DNA of 64,000 nt from Membranipora membranacea (GCA_914767715.1 OU612074.1:21932062-21996061), one strand, 5' to 3'. Numbered from the stretch's first letter, positions 25,201 to 37,400 are shown. The notes: generated by a model not told the origin, from the sequence alone. Translations and numbers: made by a program.

Positions 25201-25335
25201 AATACAATATAATACAATACAATACAAAATACATTACAATATGTTTGAATCCTGCGCTCTCACCTCGACTATGCGGTCAGCAAAAATGATTCTCGCCGTG
25301 AAGATGAGCTGAAAGATAATCTGAAATATCTCCAT
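22255..25335 (-). CDS. Secreted PAN/apple-like and C-type lectin protein, QPD type
   Basis: Exons on the minus strand: 25264-25335, 23847-24078, 23062-23268, 22255-22472. Phases join to 242 residues plus stop. Residues 1-20 (MEIFQIIFQLIFTARIIFA) are a signal peptide. Residues about 25-101 hold a four-cysteine PAN/apple-like segment (CVSE, ICASLCLADETCRAV, MCHL). Residues about 103-242 are a C-type lectin fold: WIGL at 177-180, QPD at 205-207, WTDEGC at 225-230 and the last cysteine at 238. QPD at the calcium site is the galactose-type signature; the usual WND is WTD here. It probably binds sugar outside the cell. No membrane segment is present. The PAN call is weaker than the lectin call. Confidence 0.88.
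24374..24474 (+). repeat. Dispersed repeat B, copy 1
   Basis: Shares CCAGTTCTGTATG, CAGTAGCCAGTT and GTTGCATGCTAAGA with the reverse complement of 44598-44706. It lies in intron 1 of the lectin gene next to a CTGTGG-type microsatellite. Confidence 0.7.
24505..24682. repeat. TGTGGC/TGTGGT-rich microsatellite
   Basis: An imperfect run of GTGACTGTGGCT and GTGTGGTT units. Open frames across it (His/Thr/Gln-rich on the minus strand) come from repeat composition, not coding. Confidence 0.9.
24680..24880. repeat. Dispersed repeat R3, copy 1
   Basis: Contains GGCAGGTGCTGTATG, GCTTTATAGGCCTTGAG, GTTGCCAGCGACGGTTCTT and TTTTTGTAATGTA, blocks shared with copies at about 39655-40070 and 55350-55485. 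It lies in an intron of the lectin gene. Confidence 0.8.
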
Positions 25336-27169
25336 GATGGTATTATTACAACTTGTCTCTGTTGTGAGGTTTTTTATTTAAATGGAATGTGTTATCCTTT
25401 CCCTGACCGTGATCAATATCCAACCACTTTAATTTATTTTAAGAGAATGAATTCCTGTGACTATCGTTGTTTGCTGATTACTATTTTGATGAATGACGTA
25501 ATGATATATGATATTGACCTTCTCACAAAAGTGCCTCTGCATTTTAATGGTCGTTGCTATTTCCCCTCATGACAATAGTGCTGATCGATTTAAATTAATG
25601 GTGCTCTTATTGCACTCCCATACATCTAATATCTATTTATGATTTTCTATCAAATTCTGTTCTCTAGACTAAGTCTGAGAGCATATAAAATGCTTTTCAA
25701 TTCAATACCAATATAATTTTATGCCACAGTTCATTAGGAAATTGCTCAACTTGAACTCCGCTGGTAGTTCCACAATTTAATTAGCAAGGTATAATATTGA
25801 CGGCAGTGTTCGATATTTCGGCAAGTTTTGATGAAACAATGCAGCTCCAATACTGATTATTAATAAATGACTTGGTTATATATGTAAATATCTGATACTC
25901 AATCAGTGAGGATACTAAGATGTCTGTCGTATGGCTTTTAAACAAGCTCAGTTGATGGGGGGGGCAGTCAGATGGGGGGGGGGCAGTCGTACCAGGGGCA
26001 AGGGTTTGGGAAGCTCGAACTACCTTGAAGGACATCCTGCATCGAGCTCATTACTTAAAACTTCTATGAAATTGTCAAAATGCTGTCTTTGGAACTCAAA
26101 GTAGTTGCATCTACAAGTCTGAAGACATGACAATTCTAGCTTATCTTTAGGAAAATACACAATCGTGTGAATAAAATGCATTTATGTCAAAGTTTGGATA
26201 ACCTGTTGCAGGAGTTGGCTTTTCTCCAAATCTGAGCAGACGACTCTAGTATGCAGTCTTAATTTGTACACTTTTTCACCCATCTCATCAGTAAACCTTC
26301 TCAACTATAGATCATCAGGACTGACTCTGTGGACAACCCAAGGAATACTTTGCCACAAAATTGTATTGCAGAAACTCTATCTCATAATCGTAATCCTCCG
26401 GATATAGAACCATTCAGTATCAATATGGTGTTATTTTGTATCACTTGGTGCATTTTTTGGTTGTGTCAGCTGAATTCCGCCGCCAACGTGTAATCATATA
26501 AGGCCTAAACTAGTTGTCTCCACCTTCGGATGTAAGCGTGCGGACAGACATTGTCCTAATACAATTCTAAGTTGTTCAGTGAGCGTTTATGACATGCATC
26601 AGCTTTAATGCTGCCACTTTGTTAAAATTATCGTGATAAATTCAATCATTAGTTTGTCCTGTTGTGGAATTTGAAATTAATTGAAGTCCTATCCTGAGCT
26701 AAACAGACAAACTGAACAATAATGTTATGTGTTTGAGAGGAACTGGATCAATCGATGATACTTATTCACTAATTGTGGCAATTGGCAAACAGAGAGACGC
26801 CTAACCTTTTGTAAAGCCCAATGCATTGTTATAGCATAAAATCTCCTCAATCTTGTTCTAGTGTGTTGTATTATCAGAACTTGTATACTACATAATATTA
26901 TACTTCATAGATGAAAACCATTCAAACACAAGTTCATGGAGAAAACATAGATAAAAAACAGGTGCAGGGATGTCAAAAGTGACAACTCTTCATTTTATGA
27001 TTACCATTTTATCACTGAAAGTATAAAGTCCTATGAATTGTGCAGCGGCATTGCACTATCGGGATGGCTTTTTCTCAAATTTGATGTCGTATGCTGAGTA
27101 TCCAGTAGTATAGAAATAGACAGTGTGCAGAGTGCTGTAGGTGGGGCGGGGGGGAGCTCCCCCCTAAGT
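25336..27169. other. Intergenic stretch, no gene seen
   Basis: AT-rich sequence upstream of the lectin start. A short G-run region lies at about 25957-25985. No coding region, RNA or clear repeat could be supported. Confidence 0.55.
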
Positions 27170-27331
27170 CTAATCATCTTTCTCCTCGTCCGACTCAACA
27201 GCGTTTTTATCAAAATACTTTTTGATCTTGTATTGGACTTTCTTTCCGTACCAGCCAGCAACAAATGACAGAACGGCGGTAGCTGTGAGAGTGATTACCA
27301 GTGAGGCGCCCTTCAATTTTAGCGATCCCAT
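27170..27331 (-). CDS. 53-residue single-pass membrane micropeptide, mitoregulin-like
   Basis: The start has a strong context (GCCATGG) and the stop is TAG. The protein begins MGSLKLKGASLVITLTATAV; about residues 9-25 form a hydrophobic helix. GWYGKKVQYKIKKYF follows, with an acidic tail (ESDEEKDD). A short N-terminus, one helix, a Gly-Trp at its end and a basic amphipathic stretch recall mitoregulin, a 56-residue inner mitochondrial membrane peptide. That likeness is by pattern only. The exon begins after an acceptor (TTTTACAG, exon start 27363) and the frame stays open upstream of the ATG, so an extra N-terminal exon cannot be excluded. Confidence 0.65.
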   Translation of the reverse strand: MGSLKLKGASLVITLTATAVLSFVAGWYGKKVQYKIKKYFDKNAVESDEEKDD

Positions 27332-30300
27332 GGCTGTCTTCTTCCCAGGATACTTCAGACAATCTGTAAAAATAGATTATGCTTAGCTATATACAACATA
27401 TTAAACATAATTGGCTCTTAACAAACCAAGCGTGTCATCTCAAACCTCATAATATTGCTTTTTAAAATGTATAACACAGTGACGGACACTAAGACACTAA
27501 GACACTAAGACACTAAGACACTAAGCCACTAAGACACTAAGACTGGGTATCGGACACCCCATTGATATCAGGCCTAGTAACTTCAAGCATGCTTCACAAA
27601 AGTATATGTGATAGGACCATTTGTTTGCTTTCTGTTGCACTATTGTAGCAACTGTCATTCAGAGTTACCCAATGTTCACCTTAACTGAACAAAATATACA
27701 GGTACTACACTAAACAGCTCTCACGCTTTAGCTTTCGGCCAGTGGAAATGTACACGTTATTTTATGTGTAGTTATTTGAAGCAGAAATCCTCCATGTAGA
27801 TATTTAGTTTCTGACATCTGAATTCTTTCAGTTAATGTTGCTACGTTAAATCAAGATAATCAGCACATCGAGGAGGAGTTAAGACTGAATCTAGTCTTGA
27901 CAAGCTAGTCAACAACTCAGCCAGATCAGATGTAAACATCAAAAGGTTTAGAAATGTATAAATAGAGGAAATACCACCTTAGATTCCTGTCTGTAAGAGT
28001 CCGAGTGCACAGTACTGCTTACTGTAGGTTATATATTGTAGAGTCCTCAGTTATCGACCCTCAGTCCCTCTCAGCTTCACAGCTTACTATCTTGCTAGTA
28101 GTAGTCTCTATTCAAAGTTCAGCTCATTATGTTCTGTCAGACTTAAGAATAATAAGTGTAATATTACTTGATACGCTTTGATTGATTTATTGTTGCCGGT
28201 CTAATCGATTCGTTTAACACACTGGATGTTGTTTCTGTTCTGTAATATAATTATAATACCATGAGGGCTCTGCGGGTCGGTTAGATGCGTCACTATGATG
28301 AATTGCATACATAACTCTACTCTGATCGTTAGAGCGATATGATCTCTCCAGTTCATTGACCCGATTAATGAAGCTTCGTTGCCTATTCAGACCCTTTGCT
28401 AGTTTAAGTGCTCAAACGGTGCAAGATGCTGGTAGAGGCATTTCATTATCAACAAGTGGTTGATAATGAAATGCCTCTACCAGCATCTTGCACCGTTTGA
28501 GCACTTAAACTAACCCTTTGCAAAAAGTGAGATAAAATCTTCAGCCTCATGTTTACATTTACTGGTATCTGAGTATAATACTTGGCCGCGTTAACTCCTC
28601 AATGGGTATTGGGTATCTAGCTGGTTTTTTTTGGGTTCCTAACCTGTACGCCTAAGTAACTCGTTGGGCTGCTGTTGTGAATATATTAACTTTTTCAAAC
28701 ATTTAATTGAAAAATTCAAATTCTGCAGGCAAAATTGAAAATATTGTAGTTCTTCTCCATCGCAGAAACACATTCAACTCTAGAGGCACCGATGCAGATG
28801 TTTTTACGGAGTCCTGGTTTTACGTGACATGTGATATAATTTGTAGTAGCGTATTCATGATCTCGCTGCCAGTCTCAATATGTAAATGATTATGAATGCC
28901 CAAAATTCTCAGCCATATGTGAAAGTTAGATCAGAGACAACCCAGATAGTATTACAACTACCTAATATATGTCTTGTTGTGGCATAGATCATTTTTACTA
29001 ATGTTGAAATTGATTATGACTCATTTATTTGAGTTTGCAGGTGGTTCGGCATATCCTAGTTTGGCTTGTTTACGTTTGCTAGAATATTTATATGTCAAAA
29101 ACTTGAGACTTGAAAAAGTACAAACTGCCCCCAATGACGATGTATTGTAGTTGTAAAAAATGCAAACAGATGATTATTATAAAATTCTTTGAAAAATGAG
29201 TGTCAAGGTTCATCAATTTCATGACATCTTAGAATTCAAAAGTGATTTATCTATTTAAGGGGTGGATACACTGGGGGGATGAGAGGGGGGTGCAATGGAA
29301 CATTATCTGCCTATTTGTATTATGTATTCACCATCATAAGACCATAACACAGGGTGTATCAAAGTGTAATGGGATATCGTGAGACAAATGTTGAGATGCC
29401 ATATGGAAGAGTAAGCTTATTTAAACCATTTTTCGATATTATTGACATTGAGAAAAATTTGCCTGATTTGACACCCCTTAGGCTATTAAAAAAGTAGTAC
29501 CAGCAGGAAATTATCATGACATAGTTGTGACTAAGAGAGATAGCGACCAGTACGTCTCTGGTGTAATAATTCTGGCTGGTGTAATAAGTGTTGATATTGT
29601 TGAGCAATGTGTTGTTTTACCGAAAGAGAATTTCTCTTTCCCCCTGACTAGCTAGTGACGATAGATTTAGAAATACCTGCATAAACATCTGATTTTGTTC
29701 TGCTGGTCATAAGACTAGAGGAGTCATTCAGTTCAAGGTGTCCAAAAGATACAGTAAAAAGTACATTAGTGACACAAGGACTCGCCTTCAAAGCCCTAAG
29801 AGATTACAGCTATACAATCGGCAATGAGGAGCTCGATTATAATCGCATACGTAACACTGCTGCACTCTCTAATACGAGGTATGTTATTCTCGGGCAAAGA
29901 GGGGGGGGGAGGGGGTTGTTGGGAGGGGGAAAAAGCTTCGATATATGGATGTGAGCCACAACTCTTTTTCAGAGAAATATTGTGATTGTTGTGATGTGAA
30001 AAAATAACAGGCTAGCATGCTATCAAGCTAGGCATCGTGCACCCTGATATATTGATGCTCGCTATGATGACCACCCAAACTAAGACACTCCAAGACACAT
30101 TTATGATGAAGACCACACTTTATAAATGAGTTCCTAAATGAATGCCCATAAGGACATTACTGCACCATGAAATACAAAGGTGCTTGAGGCCGAGACTGCT
30201 TTTTATAACATCTGATTCTCACACTAAACAATATTCATAACTTTTACCACAGAGGCCTGATTTTTCTATGTTTTGTCTTTTGCCGGTGTCTACACAGAAA

Positions 30301-30505
30301 ACTTCACGGCTTGTTTGTCCGTGATAGTAATTAATCCGTCCATCCATCCATCCATGATTGACTTACTGTGATATGGACGGGGGGGGGGGGGAAGGGAGAG
30401 AGGGCATGTTAGTATTGATCTGTGCAAGCGATATTCAGAAATATTGTTTGTTAGATTATTACATTTTTGACAATATGACCTAAATTCATACTACTTACAT
30501 TACAG
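27332..30505. other. Gene-poor stretch between the micropeptide and the CUB receptor
   Basis: Holds a short ACTAAGAC tandem run (27489-27542) and the perfect hairpin element (28400-28512). The missing first exon of the CUB receptor probably lies here. A weak candidate near 28999-29038 ends in the right phase but is not a convincing signal peptide. Confidence 0.5.
28391..28521. mobile_element. Perfect 54-base inverted repeat with a 9-base target duplication
   Basis: Arms 28400-28453 and 28459-28512 pair at every position around the loop AAGTG. Outer ends read TAGTTTAAGTGCTCAAACGG. ACCCTTTGC stands directly on both sides (28391-28399 and 28513-28521), a 9-base target duplication of the kind made by Mutator-like transposases. 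There is no coding room, so it is a non-autonomous hairpin MITE, and the lack of mismatch suggests a recent insertion. Confidence 0.93.
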
Positions 30506-33500
30506 GTGCTGAGCAGCAGTCACACACAGAACCTAAATACTACCTATCAGATATCGGGCGTGGTGACACACTGCAACTAAATAACACACTGTCAGGGGAG
30601 ATAATCAGTCATCGGGGCTTCGACAGAACGACAGAGTACGGCAGAAATATCGACAGTACAGTGACAATAAGTGATCTTAACTCACGATACGTACTCCGTG
30701 TGGTTTATGAATTTTTTGACATATACTATAATACTAAATATCCAAATTGTAATTCTGATTGGCTGGAATTCGGAGGTGTATCAGGACTGGGCTGGCGGGT
30801 AAGGCTCTGTGACTACTCGGTTTATCGACCGAGAACAAACACAACCTATCGCTATAGCGTCGTAGGGAGCTCAGTCAGCTTCCGATTCAGGACAAACGAC
30901 GGAGAGACCTATGGAACCGGATTTAAATTCAGTTTTAGTCTGAGTGAGTACATACAATCTTGTTGTTATTTGTTGTTGAGACAATGGTATTATCAAAAAT
31001 TAAAACCCAGTGGTAAATAAGGGCAGATGAAAGCATGCATTAAAATTCAATAATCAGTTCATCTGTTTCAAGTCATTTGTTATTAGGATTAATTATCACC
31101 ATAGGAATTTTCAATACCCTAACTTCAATAGAAGGACATGACAGTTTTTATGTTATGACTTAACTTTGTGTGGCATTTCGCGGAAGAACAGCTCTAAGTT
31201 ATTACTGACCAAAAAGAATGTACACAGTTTGTGGTCGGTCTGTGTTGTTGAACTAAACCCCCCACCCCCCCCCCCCCCCCCCCTGTTAGGAAAGCTGTGT
31301 TACATTTATAATAGCTGAGATCAGTTAAACAACACTGATTATGATAGCTGTTGCCTCTTTTTTTATATCAGTTGAGCCAGTTAACTCACAATCTCAGTCT
31401 AATGCTACAGAACACCAACAGAGTACAACGTCACAAACCTACAATGATGAAACAGGTGAGTTAACATAAGGTGTATAATAGTCTGAATAATTACTCACAG
31501 TAATTTCATCTATGCAAAAGCGGTCTCAACATGCCAAAACTCTTTTTTTTTACATACTTAGATAGCCAAATTTGATAAACGGCTCATTCATTTGTGCTGC
31601 TTCTGCAACTAAATTGAGTGACTTATACTAAAACAATAGCATAGTTCAAGACTAACACAGTAAAATGTTTGTTAGTATCAAGTAAAGCCTGAATAATTAC
31701 TCACAGTAATTTCATCTATGCAAAAGCGGTCTCAACATGCCAAAACTCTTTTTTTTTACATACTTAGATAGCCAAATTTGATAAACGGCTCATTCATTTG
31801 TGCTGCTTCTGCAACTAAATTGAGTGACTTATACTAAAACAATAGCATAGTTCAAGACTAACACAGTAAAATGTTTGCTAGCATCAAGTATGTTGATATT
31901 GTACGGGATTCACCACGGTATGAGATTCTGTCTGAGAAACCTTAGAAATAACAACGGACCGGTATACATATAACAATCTATGAGTTGTCTGCTCAGAATA
32001 AAAAGGGGCACAACTTCAATCTGAATTCAGCAGTTGTTTAGATGTCACAAAACATACTAACCATGTTATGAGACTGGGAGGGTAATGTTGTGATTTATCA
32101 TACTTACAGAAAAAGATAATTGGAATTCCAAAGAAGAGAAGCTCATTATTGGCGGAGTTGCCGGAGGATTAATTTTTGTAATTCTTCTTCTGATAGGCAC
32201 TTTGGTTTTTGTGATGTATCGTCATTACTGCTCTCAGTATAGTTTTCAGTAAGTTCTCCCTGTTTACAGACTTGTGTATATTGTGACATAACTTGAACGC
32301 CCTCAACATAGTTTAAGTGATTAAACAGTGTCAGGTAAGCTGGTAGTAGCGCTTCATTATCAACAACATTCCCTTTCTCACTGGGGAAGCGGAGGATAAT
32401 GCAATACTACTACAAGCTATCCTGACACAGTTTAATCCGGTTTAAACTCAATACCAAAAAATAAATGCTGTCCATTCAACTTGGATCTTGGGTATACATG
32501 AATAATTGTGTTACATTACAATCATTCCACCTTCAATTAGAGTTTCTTGACACTTAGCACACTTACGACTAATCAACTCAGGATTATTAACTTGTCACCG
32601 GTTTATTTTGCATTTTCAAGAGTCCCTATACTGAAAACTTGACCGAACCTGTGCCTGAATAACGCTGAATTCTTTCTTCTCAAATTGCCAGCAGGACCAG
32701 TCCAAAGTTCAGCATCCAATAGCCCCCCCCCCCCCACCCTCGATCTGTTTGATTAACTATCCTTGTAACTTTTAGAAATAAAAATCAACCAAAGAAGACA
32801 ATGAACATCAAGCAATACCCATACCGAAACAATCCAAACAAAAATGGTAAGTATTTTCTACAAGAACCCTATCTATAAACATGTGGAGACAATAATACAT
32901 CTGATTTTCTCTGGAAGTATAAACCTATCATCCGAGTACAATGTAATCTCTTGTAGTTAAATTCCAGATTTTTCAACCTAATAAAGGATTTAATTTGTTC
33001 TATGAAACAGAGTATCTACACAGAATATTCCTTAGTTTCAGGTATCATTTCATTCATCAGAACAAAAGGCATTACACTGATCGAACCAGCTGGTCAACTG
33101 CCTGTTAAACCGGCCGGTAACCAACAGGTAGATCCTTGTCAGTTAAGTTCCCAATCTACCACAACAGCGTCTTTGTATGATGGGATTTGTACCGTCTATT
33201 TCTACACAAATACCACCATGATATATACATTCTATGTGATAATTCTATGTAATATTTATATATAATATTCATTGATTTTGTTTGGTTTGCACAGTAAAGA
33301 CAGCTCCTTTACCAGATATACCATCAGATGGAGCGGGAGAGATTTACGAGCCCATCCCGGGTGAGTACTCTCAGGCTAGACCAGTGTCATACACTAACCC
33401 ACCTGCTCAGAGGTGTCAGCAGGCCCTCTCTGTATACATCGACCCGGCGACGCAGTCCGGTCTCATGAGTGCTGACCGTCCAATCAGTGACACTGAGATG

Positions 33501-33536
33501 TACGCTGACTCGGGATGTCTAAGTGATAACTACTGA
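30506..33536 (+). CDS. CUB-domain single-pass receptor with Tyr-rich tail (N-terminal exon missing)
   Basis: Exons: 30506-30943, 31372-31455, 32110-32248, 32776-32846, 33295-33536; phases join and the last ends in TGA. The first exon here starts in phase 1, so a signal-peptide exon lies upstream and was not found. It encodes a CUB-like domain (LSDIGRGDTLQL, RVVYEFFDIYY, CNSDWLEF, SVSFRFRTND). Next come a Ser/Thr/Gln stalk with an N-glycosylation site (NAT), a membrane helix (LIIGGVAGGLIFVILLLIG) and a cytoplasmic tail of about 120 residues. Tail tyrosines sit in EIYEPI (Src-substrate-like), YTNP (Y-x-N, the Grb2 SH2 pattern), YIDP, YADS and the last residue. No kinase domain is present. It is probably a surface receptor that signals by tyrosine phosphorylation; the ligand is unknown. 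Confidence 0.82.
31484..31890. repeat. 206-base tandem duplication in a CUB-receptor intron
   Basis: Copies 31484-31689 and 31690-about 31890 are almost identical over their length, differing only near the end (GTTAGTATC against GCTAGCATC). It lies in the intron between the first two exons found, clear of splice sites, and looks recent. Confidence 0.93.
32310..32450. mobile_element. Imperfect foldback element related to the 28.4-kb hairpin
   Basis: The left arm begins TAGTTTAAGTGATTAAACAG and includes GCTTCATTATCAAC, matching the 28400 element. The right arm is its rough complement (CTATCCTGACACAGTTTAA). The arms have diverged and the middle is longer, so this is an older relative in an intron of the CUB receptor. 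Confidence 0.7.
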
Positions 33537-33579
33537 TAAGGAGAGTCAGGTGTCTCAGAGGCCATCACCCATTGGCTAA

Positions 33580-33680
33580 GAACTGTGATCAGGTGACCAA
33601 TCATGTGACTTATCAGGACCGATCAGGTGACCAATCACATGACCGATCATGTGACCCATCTTGTGACCAATCATATGGAG
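33580..33680. repeat. Short degenerate repeat in the receptor 3' UTR
   Basis: Repeated GATCAGGTGACCAATCATGTGAC-type blocks just after the receptor stop codon, about five units of 15-20 bases with changes. Confidence 0.7.
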
Positions 33681-33838
33681 TGTATCAGTCAGCTGTTCAT
33701 CACATCCTAGACAATCTGATTATTAACATTAGTACTATAGGACCTACTGTGATCTTGGACAATTTTCTTGTTGGGAGAAAATGAACATTCACTCGAGCTG
33801 TGGAAGACGATTATGATGATCTCAAATATACCGTGACA

Positions 33839-33844
33839 ATAAAT
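33839..33844 (+). terminator. Poly(A) signal of the CUB receptor
   Basis: AATAAATAAA about 300 bases past the stop codon is the first canonical signal downstream. Confidence 0.55.
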
Positions 33845-34476
33845 AAATTCTCAGGGCACATCACCAGCTGATCACCAGCTGATCACATGTGTCACACATT
33901 GAGATATGTGAGTGGTGTACACACGACGGCTCAGATATTTGTAACTTTGTCCTGTGGAGATATGACACCTCTAGATTTTCTTATATCATTGTAAAGCTCT
34001 TAATCAGACTAACAGTACCAGAGGGACATTGTGTACACCAACCCTGCCATAAATTGAGTTGTAAAAGTTCTAGAATTTTTGGGGTGACCTTGGGGTAACA
34101 ACTTTTCGAGTTTTCCCACCGAATAATAATTATAATTTCTGCATTAAGTAACAATCCAAATTTAAGACTTTGAGCAGATTTCCATGATCAGCGTTTCTTG
34201 CTAATGTTGCAAAATTGTATCTTTGTACAAGGAGCCTGAATTTTATTTTTTAATATGTTAAACGCTGACAAATATATGCCTTACAATTAAAGGATGGACC
34301 ATATAGTACATCATGACTATTATGTTTGTTTGCTGAAGAATTGAAAAGGATTAAAATGTTTGTCAATCAAGATACAAAAGTCTAAAAACTCCAACAATTT
34401 CTTATTCTTTTACATGAGAGTTTAAAGCATAGTTATAACTGTGACCAGTGACTAACAGAGTGCACCTTATCTAACC
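33845..34476. other. Gap between convergent genes
   Basis: The receptor (plus) and the 15-exon gene (minus) end toward each other. TTTATT near 34223 is AATAAA on the minus strand and could serve the latter. Nothing else is recognised. Confidence 0.45.
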
Positions 34477-37400
34477 TCACATGGCCTTCTGATCGATAAG
34501 ATATTGCCTGGTTGTAGGATGTAGGGATTGTAACACTAACTTAGACACCTCATCGTGTTCAGGAGCTGAAAAGAGAAAAGTCATTGTAAAATCAGCTCGA
34601 ATAGCAGTCAATGAGAAGGATATGGAAGAGTTTGCAGCAGGCTTTTGTAAAACATTGTTATGACTTAAAACTTCCAAAATTCATACCTCAGTATTCTGAA
34701 ATCCCACCACATTAACCCTAACCCTGTGACGTGGCCACAAAAACCAAAGAACTGGCCGCCGTGTGTGTCAAGGCTACCTTAACCTGAAAGTGACAGTCCT
34801 AACTAGGCCATGTTTGGTATGGTTTTAAAGATCTCAGGCTGAAAAGTCATTGGGGCATATGAAATGAAACAGCCTGTGAACCTAGTTGCAGTAAAACTGC
34901 TGCAAAGTCTGAAAATTGGGATCATAGTGGATCATAGTGATTTATTGCCTACCCCTGACCACTATGATCCACTATGACCTTGCTAAAATATTTTTAAAAA
35001 ACTAAAATGCTATTTTCCACAATTTTAATTTTTCAATTATTTTTATTGGCCCTATGAACTCACAATATTCAAGTTACTGGGGTTATGTATCCCCTTTCCT
35101 AGTAGGACTGTCACTTTAACCAAATTCTTCCCTAACGGGGGGCAAGAGACTGGGGATGCTCAGACAACATAAACCTATGAGTATGAGAACTAGATTAGAT
35201 GGAAAGTGCAACCATTCTGCACTCATAGAATTATTTGTTACTAACTGTCATTCGTACAGAGTAAGACCCTCACCTGATAGAGCCTGCTCAATCTGCGGGG
35301 TGGAGATAACTCTCTGACAGAGTCTGAGAGTAGAGTTATCCTCTCCGGAGAGGATTTTAGATTTATCATCACCTCCAGTTGGATTATTTACTGCGAGCAA
35401 CGAGTCAATCACATTAAGCGTAAAAAGTCCGAGGCTGAATAGCAGTTGGTTATCAACCCTACAACAACAGTGATAAAATCATGTGAGTCTAGTGATAAGT
35501 GTGAGAAGGACATTTTAGATTACCCTAAATCCAAATCAAGTCAAGAGTCACAGTTTTGACTTCAGCCAGATTGGCTGATGATACTCATTTTCTATTGTGG
35601 ATTGGTTTTTGCTAAAGTTTGATGAGGTATTTAAGGCCATTTGACTGCTACTCCATCATAATACAGACACAACGCACTCAAAAACATTAGAATAGCAGAC
35701 GAGGTATCTAATCAAGCTTAAGCAAAAAATTTAATATAATAGTTTACTTACCGATAAGCGGTGTCAGTGTGTATGAGGGACGTCTCTATATTTCTCATCA
35801 TATCGACGAGGTTTGTGTTTGAGAGACTCAGTTTATCCAGTCCTTGTTCTAACAGGTAAACCATCAGCCTAGAGCCACCCTGATAACAGAAACATATTCA
35901 TTGCTGTACAATCTTCAAAATTATTGTTAATTGGTACAGATATGCACATGAAAAAAGAAACAACCGTTATAAGTTTAAGTGGAAAAAGATTCAAGATCAA
36001 AAATTATGTATAGCTGGGAAGTACATTCCCGATATCTACGAATATCTGCTTAAAACAAGATTGCATGGTATCCCATAATGCAATTCTCTTAAATCTTTGA
36101 TTAGCTGGAACTTTGAACAATTTTAAATTTGAACATCACCCTTATATCTGCTGACACAAAATTATACACACAAGTAAGGATACACACGGAGAAGGATACA
36201 CAGGTTCAAACTTTGATCCCCTTTATACGTAGACAGGAAAGTTTCCCATCATAACAGATCATGACCTTGACGACTGACATTTAAATTCAAACTGATCCTC
36301 CAAGTCTCTTACTCAGAAGAGTATTTTAACTCAAAAACGCTGAAATCACAATCTGAACGATCGCTTATTGAGTGAACTAGTTGTCCTGCTAGGGATCTCG
36401 TTCCCAAATCACTTACTCATCGATGGAACTATATTATATATATTCTGAGTGAGCAACTTGGGAACTAATTCGTCTAAGATCAGATGAGCAATTGTTTTGA
36501 GCAAGGTGATAGTTATCATTTGCCTCAAAAAACATTGCTCATTTTAATAGAGTGACCCCGCAGACTCCCATATCGTGATCTCCTAAGTTACAACGGGACA
36601 GTTAGATATGAGGTCATATACCTGATTAATATAGAGTATAGACTGTGAGATGATATCATCTATCTCATACTCAGACAGGTCAAGGTCAGATATCCAGCTC
36701 TCATACTGGTCTATAGATACGTCTGCTGTTATTAGTGTCTGCAGGTAAACCTGTATATGAAAGTAACATTGAGGTATTTTACCTGCATCTAATATTTACA
36801 TTGCCGTTTATCATTTTATTAAACAAAAATGTCAACAATAGCCCGGGACTTACACCTTGCAGGTGATTAAGGATAAATAACTTGAATTGTCTTGCTGATG
36901 GTCTGGGGGAGGGAGGGATCGCATTAAACCTGTAGCGGCAGACCAAATGGTTTCCGTTGAACAATCAATATAAAGCTTCAAAAATGTTCATTGACTTTTT
37001 AAGTTTTATATATAAATATGAGTTGCTGACTCTTTCTAGATGTATTCATATTCATGGGTGCGACAGCGATCTATATAAAATCTGAACACTAGTTTGCGTG
37101 CACTCTAATGTATCTGTGGAGCATTACTACCCATAACAATTCTAATTTCACCCACTATCGGAGCTCTGATAAATTGTTACAGTACAACGCAAAACCATTC
37201 ATTTCATATTTGTCTGAAATGGTAACCATCATTGGATATGCAGCATTACGCTGATTCATCATTACCTGAGACATTGCATTAGCTAGTGCAGCTTTAGAAT
37301 TGAGTAGCTGATTGGTGAAGAGTTTCATAGTCTGTGATGGATGAATAGAGAGGAGGATGGCTAATGTGTTACTTATCTACAACAAGACACAACGGCTCAG

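Noticed and set aside
28999-29038. Candidate first exon of the CUB receptor (short frame ending in phase 1 at GTGGTT)
   Set aside because: The phase fits, but the peptide is a poor signal sequence and the donor is weak.
31261-31284. Long C-run as a structural signal
   Set aside because: Simple homopolymer in an intron; similar G- or C-runs occur at about 30380 and 32730 and are likely slippage products.
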